Source of the DNA: Lucifuga dentata
Taxonomy: Eukaryota > Chordata > Actinopteri > Ophidiiformes > Bythitidae
Direction: 5' to 3'
DNA: 64,000 nt
Assembly (NCBI GenBank): GCA_014773175.1
Contig: VXCM01000204.1
Span: 260,001-324,000 of the forward strand
The position numbers and the translations under genes were made by a program. Of the stretch, positions 21,176 to 33,300 are shown one piece after another. The notes under the pieces were generated by a model that saw only the letters and a program-made list of their open reading frames with translations, made no database searches and was not told the origin of the DNA. How positions within the stretch are numbered: position 1 is the stretch's first letter; each line of letters begins with the position of its first letter.

Positions 21176-21371
21176 ATTCTATAATGGTGTTATGATTGCT
21201 ACATTGTTTTTACTTTTACTCAAAGTTTTTCCTTCGACATTCTATTCCATCACAAACCAAATCCGCTGTAGAAATCATGTTTTGTCTTGATGGGTTGATC
21301 GTTCCTGATGAAGTCTGTTAGAATGAAGGATGGAGGAAAAGGTGTTGGTAAAACCCTCAGAACAACTTTTC

Positions 21372-21407
<36 letters not shown>

Positions 21408-22756
21408 CTCAGCTTTATTTTGGATGTTGCATGGCGCTAGCTGGAGGGTGGAGAGGGTGCTGGTGCCTATAGGGTAGAGCAGCAGAGCCGTCTCATTAAT
21501 GGCTGCAGTACTACAGATCACTGTTCTGACTGGTGTAAAATGTCTTTGTAAGAATAATGACGTGCCGCTGATAGCTAGACTGGTCCTGTGATGATTTGAG
21601 TACTACTACTATTCCACCTCACACCGTTCGTGTGTATCACAGTGGTTAATCTGTTCCACTCGGTAGCTACTATCGACAGTCACACTGATTTGACTCTTAC
21701 ACCTCCTTTTCCACATTCTGTTAACCAGATTGTGGCTCCTGATTGAACAAAAAATGGCTGAGAAATGTCACCCTGTGAGCTTTATTTGGCTTTGTACACG
21801 TACTTTAATGCATTGTGTTTTAGAGTTGGCTTTTTTAGGCATATGGTGATTTCCCAGACTGCATCTTTTTGTAACATTGCGCACCAAAGCTGCTTGTCAT
21901 TAAGTTCTCTGCAGAGAAAATTCTCATCAACCGCTCACATAGTCTTCATGAGCTGTTGGCTGTAAAGAAAGCAAAGTACTTTTTTCATTTTCCTTGAGTT
22001 ACATGTACACTGCATTCATACTCATTCTTGTTAAACTCATAAACTCAAAATTGTACTCTTTTTCCCAAAACTTGGCAATAATACCAGAAAACATTCAAAA
22101 TGGGTTTTTAAAATATTTTATCTGGAAAGTGTAGCTATTTCGTCTTTCAAACTGTGGCCATTTTTCTTTTAAACCTTGCATCCTCCCACCTTAGACCATT
22201 TTTAACCTCATACCTTTATTTTTTTCATCCATCTTGTATATTTACTCATCCCCTCTTCCCTGCCAATCTAGTGGTAGTTGTTTAATGATCAGGATTGTCT
22301 TTCTGTAGTCAGCTGAGTACATATATTGATCTGTGTCACTGTGTTTATGCACTGGACCAACTATTGTTTACCATTCATGAAATACCAGCAAAAACGAATA
22401 ATGAAAAAACACTTGCACAACGTTGTAGAATGTCCATTAACCCAGATGAGAAATCAAGGCAGCTGTTTTCAGATCAACGCATACTGTTTTAAAGAGAAAC
22501 TGAATGGTAAACAATGCTCTTTCTGTTGTACCCTTTGCCGTCCTCTCAATTCTCTGGACTAGTTTTTGTTATTTTTTTTCTCCAGGTTCTGCTTGTTTCC
22601 TTTACACCTACCTATGTATTTTCCTACTTCTGGTTGAAAATAAATTCTATATTATCTGTTTCAAGCTGTGTCACCTCTTATTCTTTGCAATGGATATTGA
22701 AAATAAATTCTATATCTGTTCTCCTCGTTTTGCTTCCTTGTTTTTTTTTTTCTAAT
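21176..22756 (+). other. Downstream flank of cnot6, no gene seen
   Basis: T-rich sequence. Near 22635-22720 a TGAAAATAAATTCTATAT block occurs twice, 62 bp apart, each copy holding an AATAAA. They may be distal poly(A) signals. No coding segment supported. Confidence 0.45.
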
Positions 22757-23342
22757 TTAAAGGACCATTTTGCATGTTTGAGCCCAATATACAACCTGCG
22801 TACATATTACGTTACTGAACCATTTCACAAAACATACTGGATCAGTAAATACTTTTGTTTTTCCTACCTTCTGCCGTTGGTTTCAGTTCATTCCAGTGAG
22901 TATGCTATTAAAAATCAATTTGTAGAGACTTGAAACATACTTGAGATAAATAATCCATCTAAGTAAACATGACATCTATTACATTTTTTTTTTTTTTTTT
23001 AGNTTTTTTTTTTTTTTTTTAAGTAATTTAACTGATACAATACGGAGCTGGACTGAAGAAAATGTGTCTCCACTAGGGAATACAGTCCCAGGAGAAGACA
23101 ACTTTTACAGAGGAATTAATTAAAAATGACCTTCCCTTCTACATTCAGATGTACATTTTAGCAGGCAAAACATTGAATTTTAAGGTGGGTGTATCACCTC
23201 TACATTTGATTTTTCAAAGATTAGGGGATTTGTCAAAAGGAAAAATGAACAGTTTTATGTTTTGGGAAATGATTGTCAGTATTGCTATGTGAGTAGTATT
23301 TATTGGGCTTAAATATGCAAAATCACCAGTATGGGCCTTTAA
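22757..23342 (+). mobile_element. TTAA-edged element, copy 4
   Basis: TTAAAGGACCATTTTGCATG at the left and the inverted end with CACCAGTATGGGCCTTTAA at the right. Same orientation as copy 2. A poly(T)/N assembly join lies inside at 23003. Confidence 0.85.
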
Positions 23343-23956
23343 TATTCTTTTCAGTCTTCCTTAATTTAGCTTTTGACATTTTTCAAGTATTTGTCTCTGT
23401 GAATCCAGTATATTTTCTAAAACTGCAGGCATGTGGAGTTACAAGAACATCTGTATCAGTCAGTGTCTGGTTGGAATAAAATCCTGTAAGCTCTATCCTT
23501 TTTGCTGTAGATCACTGATTTACAGATGCATCATGGTTGAAGCCTCTGCCAGTAAGTAAATTCACCCCCCTGAAGTGTACTTGAGCAAGAAACAAATCAT
23601 TACCAGCATCAGGGAGTTTTTTAGCTGAGCCTGACCTGTGATTTTCCAGGTGGACAGCAAATGAAAAGACTGCAGCCCATCAGGGATCAATAAAGTTCAA
23701 CATTAAGATTTAATACATAAAATAGCCTTAGGATGACAATTTGTGTGTATTATCATTTTGGACACACGGTGGAGCCAAAGGATCACCTCCATCCATGTCT
23801 TCTGCTGGACTGAACTTGTGATGGCAGGTTTCATGGAGGCACCAGGCCTCAGAGCATCAGCTGGAGAGAAAACAAAAAGAACAGGAACAAGCAGAATGAG
23901 ACAGGAAGCGAGGCGGGAAAGTTAGTCAGAACACAGTGTATTCACTAGCCTGATTC
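23343..23956. other. Intergenic, no gene seen
   Basis: Short spacer between two TTAA-edged elements. Positions 23560-23700 (TTGAGCAAGAAACA ... GGGATCAATAAAG) vaguely resemble a decayed fish SINE, but not enough to call. Confidence 0.4.
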
Positions 23957-24532
23957 TTAAAGGACCATACTGGTGGTTTTGGTTTTGCATGTTTGAGCCC
24001 AGTAAGTACTGTCTCCATATATGTTACATTACTGCCAACTTCAAAACATTTTACTGGGGCAGTACATTTTCTAATTGTTTTTCCTACCTTCCAGGCAGTC
24101 ATTGTTTCAGTTCATTCAAGTAACACCATAAATATCAACTTGCAGAGACTTGAAATGTGCCTGAGGTTGGTCGTCCGTCACAGCAAACCACATGCTGTTA
24201 TTTTTTGGTGAAGTTACTTAATTAACCGTTCCAACACAGAAGAAAATGTATGTCTCCACCAGGGGAAAACCGCTTTTATCGAGAAATTAAAACGACCGTC
24301 GTGCCTTCTACCATTGTGTGTAGGTGTTAGTAGGCGAAACAATCAGTTTAAAGTGAATGTATCACCTGAGCCTTTTATTGTGAAACATGAGGGGATTTGG
24401 CAAAATGACACCAAAATTAAAATACAGTTTTATGTAAAACTGTACTTGAAAATCAGTTGACAGTAACAAAATAGGTATGCCTGTAGTATTTATTGGGCTC
24501 AAACATGCAAAACAACTGGTATGGTCCTTTAA
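23957..24532 (+). mobile_element. TTAA-edged element, copy 5
   Basis: Complete copy: TTAAAGGACCATACTGG at the left and CTGGTATGGTCCTTTAA at the right. Interior in the same orientation as copies 2-4. Confidence 0.85.
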
Positions 24533-24727
24533 CTGAGTACCACACTGAGTTCACTCTTTACTCAGCCTGTTGTCAAATGTTACATTCACATTACAACTTC
24601 AAGTGGCCCAAATCTGACTTTTTTGCCTACATGTGACTCAGTTTTGATTTTTTTCTCAGCCACATTCCCAAATTTGATTTGTTTTTCTCACATGTATATG
24701 TTTTGTATGTATATTTTTCATATCTCA

Positions 24728-24824
24728 TATTATGTTTTGGAAACTGGTTGGCAGTAACGTTAACATGTATGTGGGAAGTATTTATTAGGTTCAACTATGC
24801 AAAACTGCTGGTATGGTCCTTTAA
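24728..24824. mobile_element. TTAA-edged element, terminal fragment (copy 6)
   Basis: Only one terminal inverted-repeat arm is present: TTTTGGAAACTGGTTGGCAG through GGTATGGTCCTTTAA. The rest is missing, so its orientation cannot be given. Confidence 0.7.
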
Positions 24825-25260
24825 GATTCTGGAACATTTTACTGCAGTTTTATCCATCCTGGCTTATTTTGAAACAGTACAAAGATCATGTACAAAGAGC
24901 CATAAGGTTTCCCACGGGGGCTTTTGAAACATGTTTTCTTGATCCAGGAGAGTTTGTCTGGTGGAATTAAGAGTTCGGAAGCTGGCTGAAAATATCAAAG
25001 GCTGCCCAAAAGGCAATGTTCCCATTTGAGGTCATGAACTGTATCTTGTTTAAATGGAATTTCTTGTTGGAACAGATGTCTGAGTTTATTTATGTTGAAG
25101 TGGACATTAGAGGGTATTTATGTACTTGTTCACACCAGAGAAGAGAGGAGGGAGAGAAATGATAGATTCCTCCCTCCTTCACCCCAATGTTGGCGGACTA
25201 TCAGTCTTGTGTTGACGTGGCAGCATGATTGCAAAGCCTGTAAAGTCCTTTGCAGATGTA

Positions 25261-25262
<2 letters not shown>

Positions 25263-25331
<69 letters not shown>

Positions 25332-25332
25332 T
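25263..25332. repeat. Compound (CT)n-(CA)n microsatellite
   Basis: About 23 CT units with one GT interruption run straight into 12 CA units. Confidence 0.95.
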
Positions 25333-25432
25333 CCCTTTCTGTCTCCTTCTCTCTTGTTTCTGCTTGTTTTCTTCCTTCTCTATATCCTCTTTATTCCTCC
25401 TCCTCTTCCTCTGAAAGTTCCACTACTGTGTA

Positions 25433-25480
25433 CGTGTGTGTGTGTGTATGTGTGTGTGTTTGCGTGTGTATGTGTGCGTG
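25433..25480. repeat. Interrupted (TG)n microsatellite
   Basis: TG units broken by TA and GC substitutions. Confidence 0.9.
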
Positions 25481-25873
25481 CATGACTACTAGGCCAGTTG
25501 CCTGTGTGATGTTCAGCCAACTCCTCCTAACACGCTCTCAGAATACTTCTTCTGGTTCCATGGTTATGGATTCAAGTTGTAAAGATCCAGAACTGAACAC
25601 ATGAAATATGGCTGCATGTGTCTAACTGGGGCCAGACCAGAGCAGACTCACCGCCAGCACAGCAGGCCTGCGCTCAGACCTGAGATCACTTGAGAATTCA
25701 CCAGTGTGGAATGACCTCACAACTATTCTGACCTTTGCTGAACAGTGACAGAAAACAGCTCGCAGCCAATTTTACCAAATGGTGATGGCTTTTACTGCGG
25801 CTCTTCAAAGAGATGCGAGGATGGAATGACACCTGAAGTTTTGTGGGTCTGTAAAACAGCACATGCTTGTGTC

Positions 25874-25876
<3 letters not shown>

Positions 25877-25907
<31 letters not shown>
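25877..25907. repeat. (GT)n microsatellite
   Basis: About 15 uninterrupted GT units. Confidence 0.95.
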
Positions 25908-25908
<1 letters not shown>

Positions 25909-26687
25909 TTCTGTAAAACTAGGAGGAGAGTCCAAGTCATTTATTATCGAGGAGGAAGGTGAGACCTGGGAATTATGCTTGTTGGCCAGCAGCAGCAGAT
26001 TTTGTGTGAGTGTGAGTGTGTGTGCGTGTGTGTGTGCATAAGAGCAGGGTGGTCAGGTGGCCGGTCTGTCCAGATGTGAAATGCATTAACAGGAGTCACC
26101 TGTTGTAGGGGTTTGATGAGGTTAACACACCAAACCAGAGACCTCAAACTCACCCAGAACGAGCTGTTATCTAACCATTTTCCTCTTTGTACAGTTTTAT
26201 GTTTATATATGAACAAGTGAATATGTTTTAAAAAATACAATAAAATCTTTTTTTTTTTTTTTTTTTNTTTTTTTTTTTTTTTTTTATGTAATGTACCGTG
26301 TATTTTCCATTGAGAGTGTCTACAGTATATTGTCTTCCATACAAAAGCTGTTTCCCATTTCATGCTTTTACTGTTATGATTTGGGAAAGCTCCCTTTATT
26401 TTAAAGATGTCATGTGCTGTTTATATCATAGATCATTAAAATATATCATAAAACGTCTACATACTCCGGACAGACTGTGAAATAAAATATGTGTCCTGCT
26501 TTATTGCACAGTATTTTTTTTAAATTAAACACAGACACTGCTGTTGTTGTGCTGAATTTGGGAATCCAGACACTTTTTTTTGACTCCTCCTGGCTGAAAT
26601 TTGTATCTGAAGAGGAGAATGAGAACTTTATGCAACAAAAACAACCAGCTTGATCCAGCTAATGATGGCAATGGCTTAGGTTTGGTT

Positions 26688-27222
26688 TTTTAAAGGATTT
26701 TTCACCAATAATTTTTATATTTTAATCCAATAAATACATTACTTCACCACCAACCATTTTCCAAAATATATTACTGGATCAGTAAATTTTAGAATTTCTT
26801 TTCCTACCTTCCAGACAGCCATTGGTTTCAATTCAATCCAGTACGCTGTTAAAATCAACTCATCAAGATTTGAAATGTTCTTGACATAGGTAATAAATCA
26901 CAGCAAACCATATGCCGTTATTATTTTTTGTCCAAGGTACTTAAATTTAACCAATCCAACATGGGACAACACAGAAGAAAATGTATTTCAGGGAATATAA
27001 TATAGAAGACAGAAATTTAAATGGTCTTACCTTCAGCATTCATGTCTAGATGTTAGCAGGTGAAATATTGATTTTTAAGGTGGATGTATCACCTGAACAT
27101 TTCATTTGGAGGAAAAAAAAAACACTTAAACTACAGTTTTATATTTTGGAAAATGGTTGTCAGTAGCACAGTGGGCATGCAGGCAGTATTTATTTGGGTT
27201 CTACATGCAGAATAAATTGCAA
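26688..27222 (+). mobile_element. TTAA-edged element, copy 7 (degenerate)
   Basis: The left end TTAAAGGATTTTTCACCAAT and the family core (CCAACCATTTTCCAAAAT, CCTACCTTCCAGACAGCCAT, GTGGATGTATCACCTGAACA) are clear. The right end has decayed (GTATTTATTTGGGTTCTACA). Oldest-looking copy. Confidence 0.75.
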
Positions 27223-28266
27223 AAATCTGTAAATTATTGCATGCATTCTGTTGGCAGAGTTGATTACTGTTTAAAAGTTTGAGCACGTTACGTTTAATTG
27301 TTTTAAAGAGCAAATATCTGATGAATATCTAACATAAAACAAACTTTACCCAATAGGGACAGTTCAGTAGCACCTTGATTTTGGTTGGGACATGATCCTA
27401 CTATCCAAACTCTATGTCTATGAATTACAGAATACATAAAAACTTAAAATTCATGAAGGTTTCTGACAGGAAGGCAACCTTAAATCACATTACACACATT
27501 AGTTGAATGATGGAAGAAATGTTAAAGGACAGCTGACACAGCAGATACATAGACATAACTGAAATCAAGAATTCATAAGCTATCAAACACAGCAGCTTGC
27601 AAACGTACTCACATCTACCTGAACAATCCCTTCACCATCACCCCCTCCCCTCCCCCTCCCTCTCACCAACATAGAGTATATTATCCACAAAGAGCACAGA
27701 AAAACAAGGCAATTTGCCTGTGAAGTCATGCCAGCATCCCACTGCATATATTTTGAGAAAAGCCTCATTTTTCTCGAAACACTCTGCAGTTTACCGTGCT
27801 TCCTGAGGTTGTTTGTGGTTGAGGTGTGAGAGTTTAATCTAGCAATCATTCGTTTGGCATTGACAGATCATTTGATGTGTTTAAATTGTAATTATTGTGG
27901 AGTTGTTTTGCACTGCTTGTGGGTTTTTTTTTTTTTTTTTTTNTTTTTTTTTTTTTTTTTTACAATGTAATTATCAGAGTGTGGTTGAATGTTTTACAAA
28001 GAGGCGTAGCTGAGGCTTGGGCTAAAGGCTCCATTGTAATTCATACAAAATACACCTTTTCAGGGCAAAGTGACATTTGGCAAGACTCAAGACATGATGA
28101 TTCAGGCTACTTCTGTGTTCCTTGCAGGACTTCCACAGTGAACTTTTTTCTTTTCTACCACTGATACCTGCACCTGGCCAAGTAGCAAGCAGAGCTCGAC
28201 TTTTTCTTCTGGCCCATTCACTACTTCCTCTGCTGTTGGAACAGTGTGTCTAAACTGCATGTGGTT
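27223..28266. other. Intergenic, no gene seen
   Basis: A/T-rich, with a poly(T) assembly join at 27943. No element or coding segment recognised. Confidence 0.5.
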
Positions 28267-28274
28267 TTCTAGGA

Positions 28275-28418
28275 CAGTGTTTCCCAATTCTGGTTCTCGA
28301 CTACAGCTCTGCATGTTTTTCCATCTCTCCCTGCTCTACGCACATCTGCTAAGTGAAATCAAGTGTGTTGGTGTGCAGGAGCACTGTTGTACTCAAAGAA
28401 CAGGACTGAGAACAACTC
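28275..28418. mobile_element. hAT-type miniature element with perfect 8-bp duplication
   Basis: The left end CAGTGTTTCCCAATTCTGG matches a very common fish miniature repeat that I recognise (CAGTGTTTCCCAACCCTGG type). The right end is a diverged inverted copy, about two thirds identical over 31 bp. TTCTAGGA flanks both sides (28267-28274 and 28419-28426), the 8-bp duplication of hAT elements. Confidence 0.8.
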
Positions 28419-28729
28419 TTCTAGGACATGTTCAACGGATAGTTCTTTTGTTATTTTGTCTTGACATTTTTTCAAATGACAGTGAAGCCTATAGAGGCCA
28501 CTTCAGCCCTCTGAAGCTTGCCTCCCTGACTCAACAGGGTAAGCCTACCTGTTGATGAGAGTAAGGAGAGGCCCAAGCCAAGAAATAGTCTCTTTCTGTC
28601 ACTCTCTTTGTTTCTTTCTCTCTTTGTCAATAATCTAGCAGTGCAGAGCATCTGGAGAGTGAACAAGGTGCATTGGTGCTGGGTCACCTCTCATCTCTCT
28701 CCAGTGAGCTACTTCCATGTGACAGGTGC

Positions 28730-28730
<1 letters not shown>

Positions 28731-28760
<30 letters not shown>

Positions 28761-28768
28761 TCTTTCTC
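28731..28768. repeat. (TC)n microsatellite
   Basis: TC units with two late interruptions. Confidence 0.9.
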
Positions 28769-28870
28769 TGGGCTGGGAGCAGTCGTCTGTCACTCCAGTC
28801 CTGTATACTTGCAACTGTGGGTCACAGACTCCAGGAAGGACTGCAGCGGAGTATGACAGCTCCAGAGTAA

Positions 28871-28898
<28 letters not shown>
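28871..28898. repeat. (GT)n microsatellite
   Basis: 14 GT units. Confidence 0.95.
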
Positions 28899-28904
<6 letters not shown>

Positions 28905-28970
28905 GCATGTATTCCTAGTGAGTGTGAGGCCTGGGTGCATCCATGGCTGTGTATTGTAAAAGTTTGTGCC

Positions 28971-28972
28971 GA

Positions 28973-29011
<39 letters not shown>
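28971..29011. repeat. (GAAA)n tetranucleotide microsatellite
   Basis: About ten perfect GAAA units. Confidence 0.95.
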
Positions 29012-29120
29012 GACAGTTAAGGACATAATAAGGATTATCAGTCTTTTTGCAGGTTTCTTTCTCTCATCTGTCTATCAGGACGGAGCCCTTCGTAGACAAC
29101 TGAGATACACTGCAGCTTAA

Positions 29121-29221
29121 TATATACACCATATATATATATATATATACAGTATATATATATATATATATAATATACTGTACACACACACACACATATA
29201 TATATACATACGCACACACAC
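29121..29221. repeat. (AT)n/(AC)n compound microsatellite
   Basis: Two AT arrays separated by CAGT, then mixed CA and TA units. The AT part is self-complementary. Confidence 0.9.
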
Positions 29222-29911
29222 TGTACTGTGCATATATTTTTCTCAGATGGCCCTGCTTTGGAAACTCCTTGTATCTGATTTCTCTGACCCAGTTTCCCTT
29301 CCCAACATCCATACCAGAAGTCTCAGAAGCGTAGGGATGCTTTAACGCCTGTGGTGTTTTAACACAATGTAGCCAAACCAAGAGGAATGAGCTGTATGTG
29401 CATATGCTTGAAGTAGATGGAGGAGAGTAAAAGAAGGACAGGGAAGGAGGGAGGAAAGGAGGCAATGGTGGGGACGGTGATGACCTCACCAGTGTGATCA
29501 TTCCTCTGTATTGTAATAAATGGTTGGAGGGAGATTAAATCATGAGTTTTTTTTTGTTTTTGTTTTTTTTTTTTTTGTTGCTGACACACTTACTGTTGAT
29601 GCTGATGCTGTCAGAAAAGAGCTGAACGCTAATGTGAGAGGTTATTGGCTGTGGTTGTCCCTTTGTTTAGTGTTGTTTAGTCTCTGGTATTTATAGGTAC
29701 AGTGCTGCTCATTTTTAGCCAGTTATGCTGAGGAAAACATTGGGATGATTGCAGTAATGACTGGCTGGCTTTCCAAAGTATTCTGAGATGTTTCCTTCTC
29801 TTTTCATTTACTGTGTGACATAATCTGGGGATTTTCCACATATGTAACCTTAACTGGCTGCAGGTATAAGTGTGTGATCACTTTGGCATAACAACTTGTG
29901 GTATTTTACGA

Positions 29912-30318
29912 TTAAAGAACCATACCAGTGATTTTGCATGTTTAAACCCAATCACTTTACCTTACTGACAACCATCTTCCAAAACATTAAACCATACTTT
30001 AGTTTTACTGTTATTTTGCTAAGTCCCTTAATCTTTCAAACATTAGGTCATACACCCACCTTAAAATTCTAACATATACGTCCAAGTGCAGAAGGAGAGT
30101 CATTTTTAATTTCTTGGATGGCATCTTCCCATGGGACTATATTCCCTGGTGGAGACATACATTTTCTACTGTGCAGCTCCATGTAGAACTGGTTAAATTA
30201 TTTTGACAAAACAAATAGCATACTGAATTGACCGAAACCAATGGCAGACTGGAAGGCAGGAAAAACAATTCTAATATTTCAGTATATTTTGGAAAATGGC
30301 TGTCTGTAACATAACAAG
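29912..30318 (-). mobile_element. TTAA-edged element, copy 8 (right end lost)
   Basis: TTAAAGAACCATACCAGTG at the left. The interior reads in reverse orientation (ATTTTGCTAAGTCCCTTAAT, then ACACCCACCTTAAAATTC). It stops in the right arm near TGGAAAATGGCTGTCTGTAA, without the terminal GGTCCTTTAA. Confidence 0.8.
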
Positions 30319-33300
30319 CTAACAACAGCTATAGATTTGCCATTAGATAAGGGCCTGTGTCCCTTACAACCTCTGAAGCTTAGTTAACATGCAGTAACAG
30401 ACCCCAGGAATGTTCTTTAATTGACCTTTATTATAGTTTCCTGAGATTGCTGGTCCCAGGTCAGTTGTTAATCCAGGACTGTGGTTCAAAAGTTCAGACT
30501 CTTGTTGCTTCAGACAGTGAGGACTCTGAACGCCTCCAGTCAAATACTAACCAACTTAAACACCACTGCTACATTGATCATAGGGTCCTTGTCTGCACTC
30601 CCACGTCTCCTAACAGTCTGTTGTTAATGTTGCATGGTGCTGAACTTTCAAAGCTTTGTTCTGTGTTTATTTCTGCAAGAATGTTTAATTCCTGCCAGAG
30701 TTAGCCTATTAAAATTCTTAATATTTTGGCATTTGTTGTAGCTGGCTCACTGCATCGGGACAGTGAAGAGAAACAGTAAGTATCCTGTGTTTATCTCACG
30801 AAAAGCAACTCCTGTCTGCGTTGTGTGCTCCTACACGCCTGCAGTTGCACGTCAACAACAAAACTCGCTAATCTAATCCCTCATTCAGTGAGACCTGAAC
30901 AGTAATTCAGCATAGACAGATGCAGCGACACACACATATGGAGTGCAGATGTTATCAGCATATTTTGGAACTAAGGCTGACACGTTATCAAAACACTGCG
31001 TGCAGGGTAGGAGTGTGCTGGACGGGTCAGCGGTGTTTGACAGCAGAAGAACAGTCTGGTGTGAGCTGAGGATACAAATCTCATTTTGTCTAACTGCCCA
31101 GAAATTCACAACCTCAGGAGGAACGCGTTCTTAAATGACTACTTTTGCTTGTGGAAAGTCAAAAATAAGATGCTGTTGTTGATTTCCATTTCCATTCTCT
31201 CCTTTTACAGGTTTTATATAAATAATTGTGAGGTGTGACTGAAATAATCTAAATGTGATACGTGACATGTGGTTGCATGAATACATGCATGTGCATACGA
31301 AACAAAGGCATTATACTTGGGGACTACAACTTGATGACAGTTTTGACAAGGAATTAGGAATGAAGAGACAGATGAGTTGGGTGGTCTGTGTGAGTGTGTG
31401 CGTGTGTTTAGTTTTGGCGTTTGTCTCAGAATATCGACCACTATTGACTACAGCAGCGGCTGGGAACTGATGTACTGACAGCTGCCTCTGTGGCCAGTTA
31501 CTGCTTTTATTTCTTCATTTCATTATGCAGGCTTTGCTACTTTATCGTGTGTTACATCTTATCCTGCTTGGCTTGTCCTCCAGCAATCCTCCAGGCAGCA
31601 AATGAGTGCCTGAACGTGTGTGAAAAAACTCATGCTACATATTGCGCTCACCATACTAAACAGAATTTTGTACATCTTGCAACAAGCAGCATAAACTTGA
31701 TGTATTGCTGCTCCCACCTTCTGCTCAAAAACAGTATGTGAGCATCAACAGGTCACATAATGGATTCACTCATTCTGTCCATAATGCACGCTTAAATAGC
31801 ATTACTTTCAACCTTTGGCGAGACATCAGCTTCTGTTTTAAGGCTGGTTGACAAGCACTGGGCATCTAACCTGGATATCACTGCCAGTGTTATGACTGAT
31901 GAGACATGTATGGTATGCTTGCAAAAGATTCTGCCAATAATGTTCTCACCCCCCCCCCCCCCNCCCCCCCCGGGTACTGCCAATCACTTTGATAATGTGT
32001 TTATGAGTTTAAGCACAGCCAAACCTGACTCTGGAGATCCAATATTAAAGAGATGAGTACACAGGATTCCAACATGGCTTGATCTCAGCTGTAATAAAAG
32101 TCCTGCAGGTTGTGTTTGGCCTTCTTTCAATCCAGGTTTCTTCTATGAAAACAAGTTAGTGACTTGGATTAGCGGAATGTTGTTGTTGAGCTGTATTATT
32201 CCTCACCGGGTGAACGGAAGGACATTATAATTGTGTAAATGCAACTTTGTCAAAGAGGGATTGGCAAATAATTTGCTGAGAAATGGAGATGCTGTGAGAG
32301 ACTGAAGAGGGAAAGAGCTGAGGAAAGAGGAGATAATGATGCAGCTGCCGTGTGAGCCTTGGAGAATTGTGGGAAAAGCGCCTTTGTGTCCTGTGGCAGA
32401 GAGATCACATGATGACTCTGTTGTCATGAGACCAGGTAAAGTGCTTTGACTGCAGAACCTCAGTTATTTTTGACTTCTTTTCATTCCTCCTTTGGTTATT
32501 ATCCGACATTGTGTGGATTGCTCAGCTTTAGGATCATCCATCATCCTTTCTGTTTATCTTTGATGTGTTAGTTACATCCCCTCATGCAACACAGCCACGT
32601 GTGCATGTTTATGTGTGTGTGCACATGCATGCGCATGTTTGGAATTCTTTGAAACTCAGGCCTGCAGTCACACAGATGGACACTTTATGGCTGTATTAAC
32701 TTCCTTGGGAACCAATGCCAATCCTTTCAATTTCCCACTGAAGTCTTCTGTGTCAGACGTTACTTCAGCCAGTAATGAGCAGCTTTTTGTTTCTTTTTTT
32801 GAACACTTTTCAAAATAAAACCATATCATTCAGGTGGATGATTCACTCTTACAGATGTGACTTGTCCACATTGCCATCATGGCTGCGCATAAAGCCATGT
32901 AACACAGTGACAGACAGCAGAGAAGTGATAAATGTCTGTTGTGTAACCAGCAGCAGCCTTTGAACTACCTCCTCCTGTTACACAACCACTGGGGGCACCT
33001 GTGTTCGCTGCCCCGCCATCTCTTTAACCCACACCTGGAAACACCTGAGTGTTTGTTGTCAGAAACCAGTCTATTAGTTTGACCCCATGCCTGTTCTTGC
33101 AAAAATGGCAGGCTTTTCTCGCTGTCGCCTCTCAGTCCACAGCTCATCGAAGCAGAAATGCCAGGGAACACTGAAATGTCTCACTTTGCAACTCTGACCT
33201 CCACAAAGTTGAAAGAGAGATGCTACTGCGTACAGAGTCAGAGCGGAGGATGATGGATAGCCCTAAGCAGTCTAATGCAGTTGCCCTCCTCGAAAAAAGA

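Larger units (their letters stand above)
24825..26687. other. Intergenic, microsatellite-rich, no gene seen
   Basis: Holds (CT)n-(CA)n at 25263-25332, an interrupted (TG)n at 25433-25480, (GT)n at 25877-25907 and a poly(T) assembly join at 26267. Open frames here are repeat-driven. Confidence 0.6.
28427..29911. other. Intergenic microsatellite cluster, no gene seen
   Basis: Four different simple repeats lie within 500 bp (28731-29221). The rest is unremarkable, with A/T-rich flanks. Confidence 0.6.

Noticed and set aside
23545..23710. Possible tRNA-derived SINE (TTGAGCAAGAAACA ... GGGATCAATAAAG)
   Set aside because: Only two short words fit. No convincing A and B boxes.
25092..25604. 170-residue open frame on the + strand
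   Set aside because: Its centre is translated CT, CA and TG microsatellite (SLSLSLSL, HTHTHT, VCVCVC). No domain and no splice context.
28971..29011. Repeat array read as CRISPR-like
   Set aside because: It is a plain GAAA microsatellite without spacers, and the window is vertebrate nuclear DNA.
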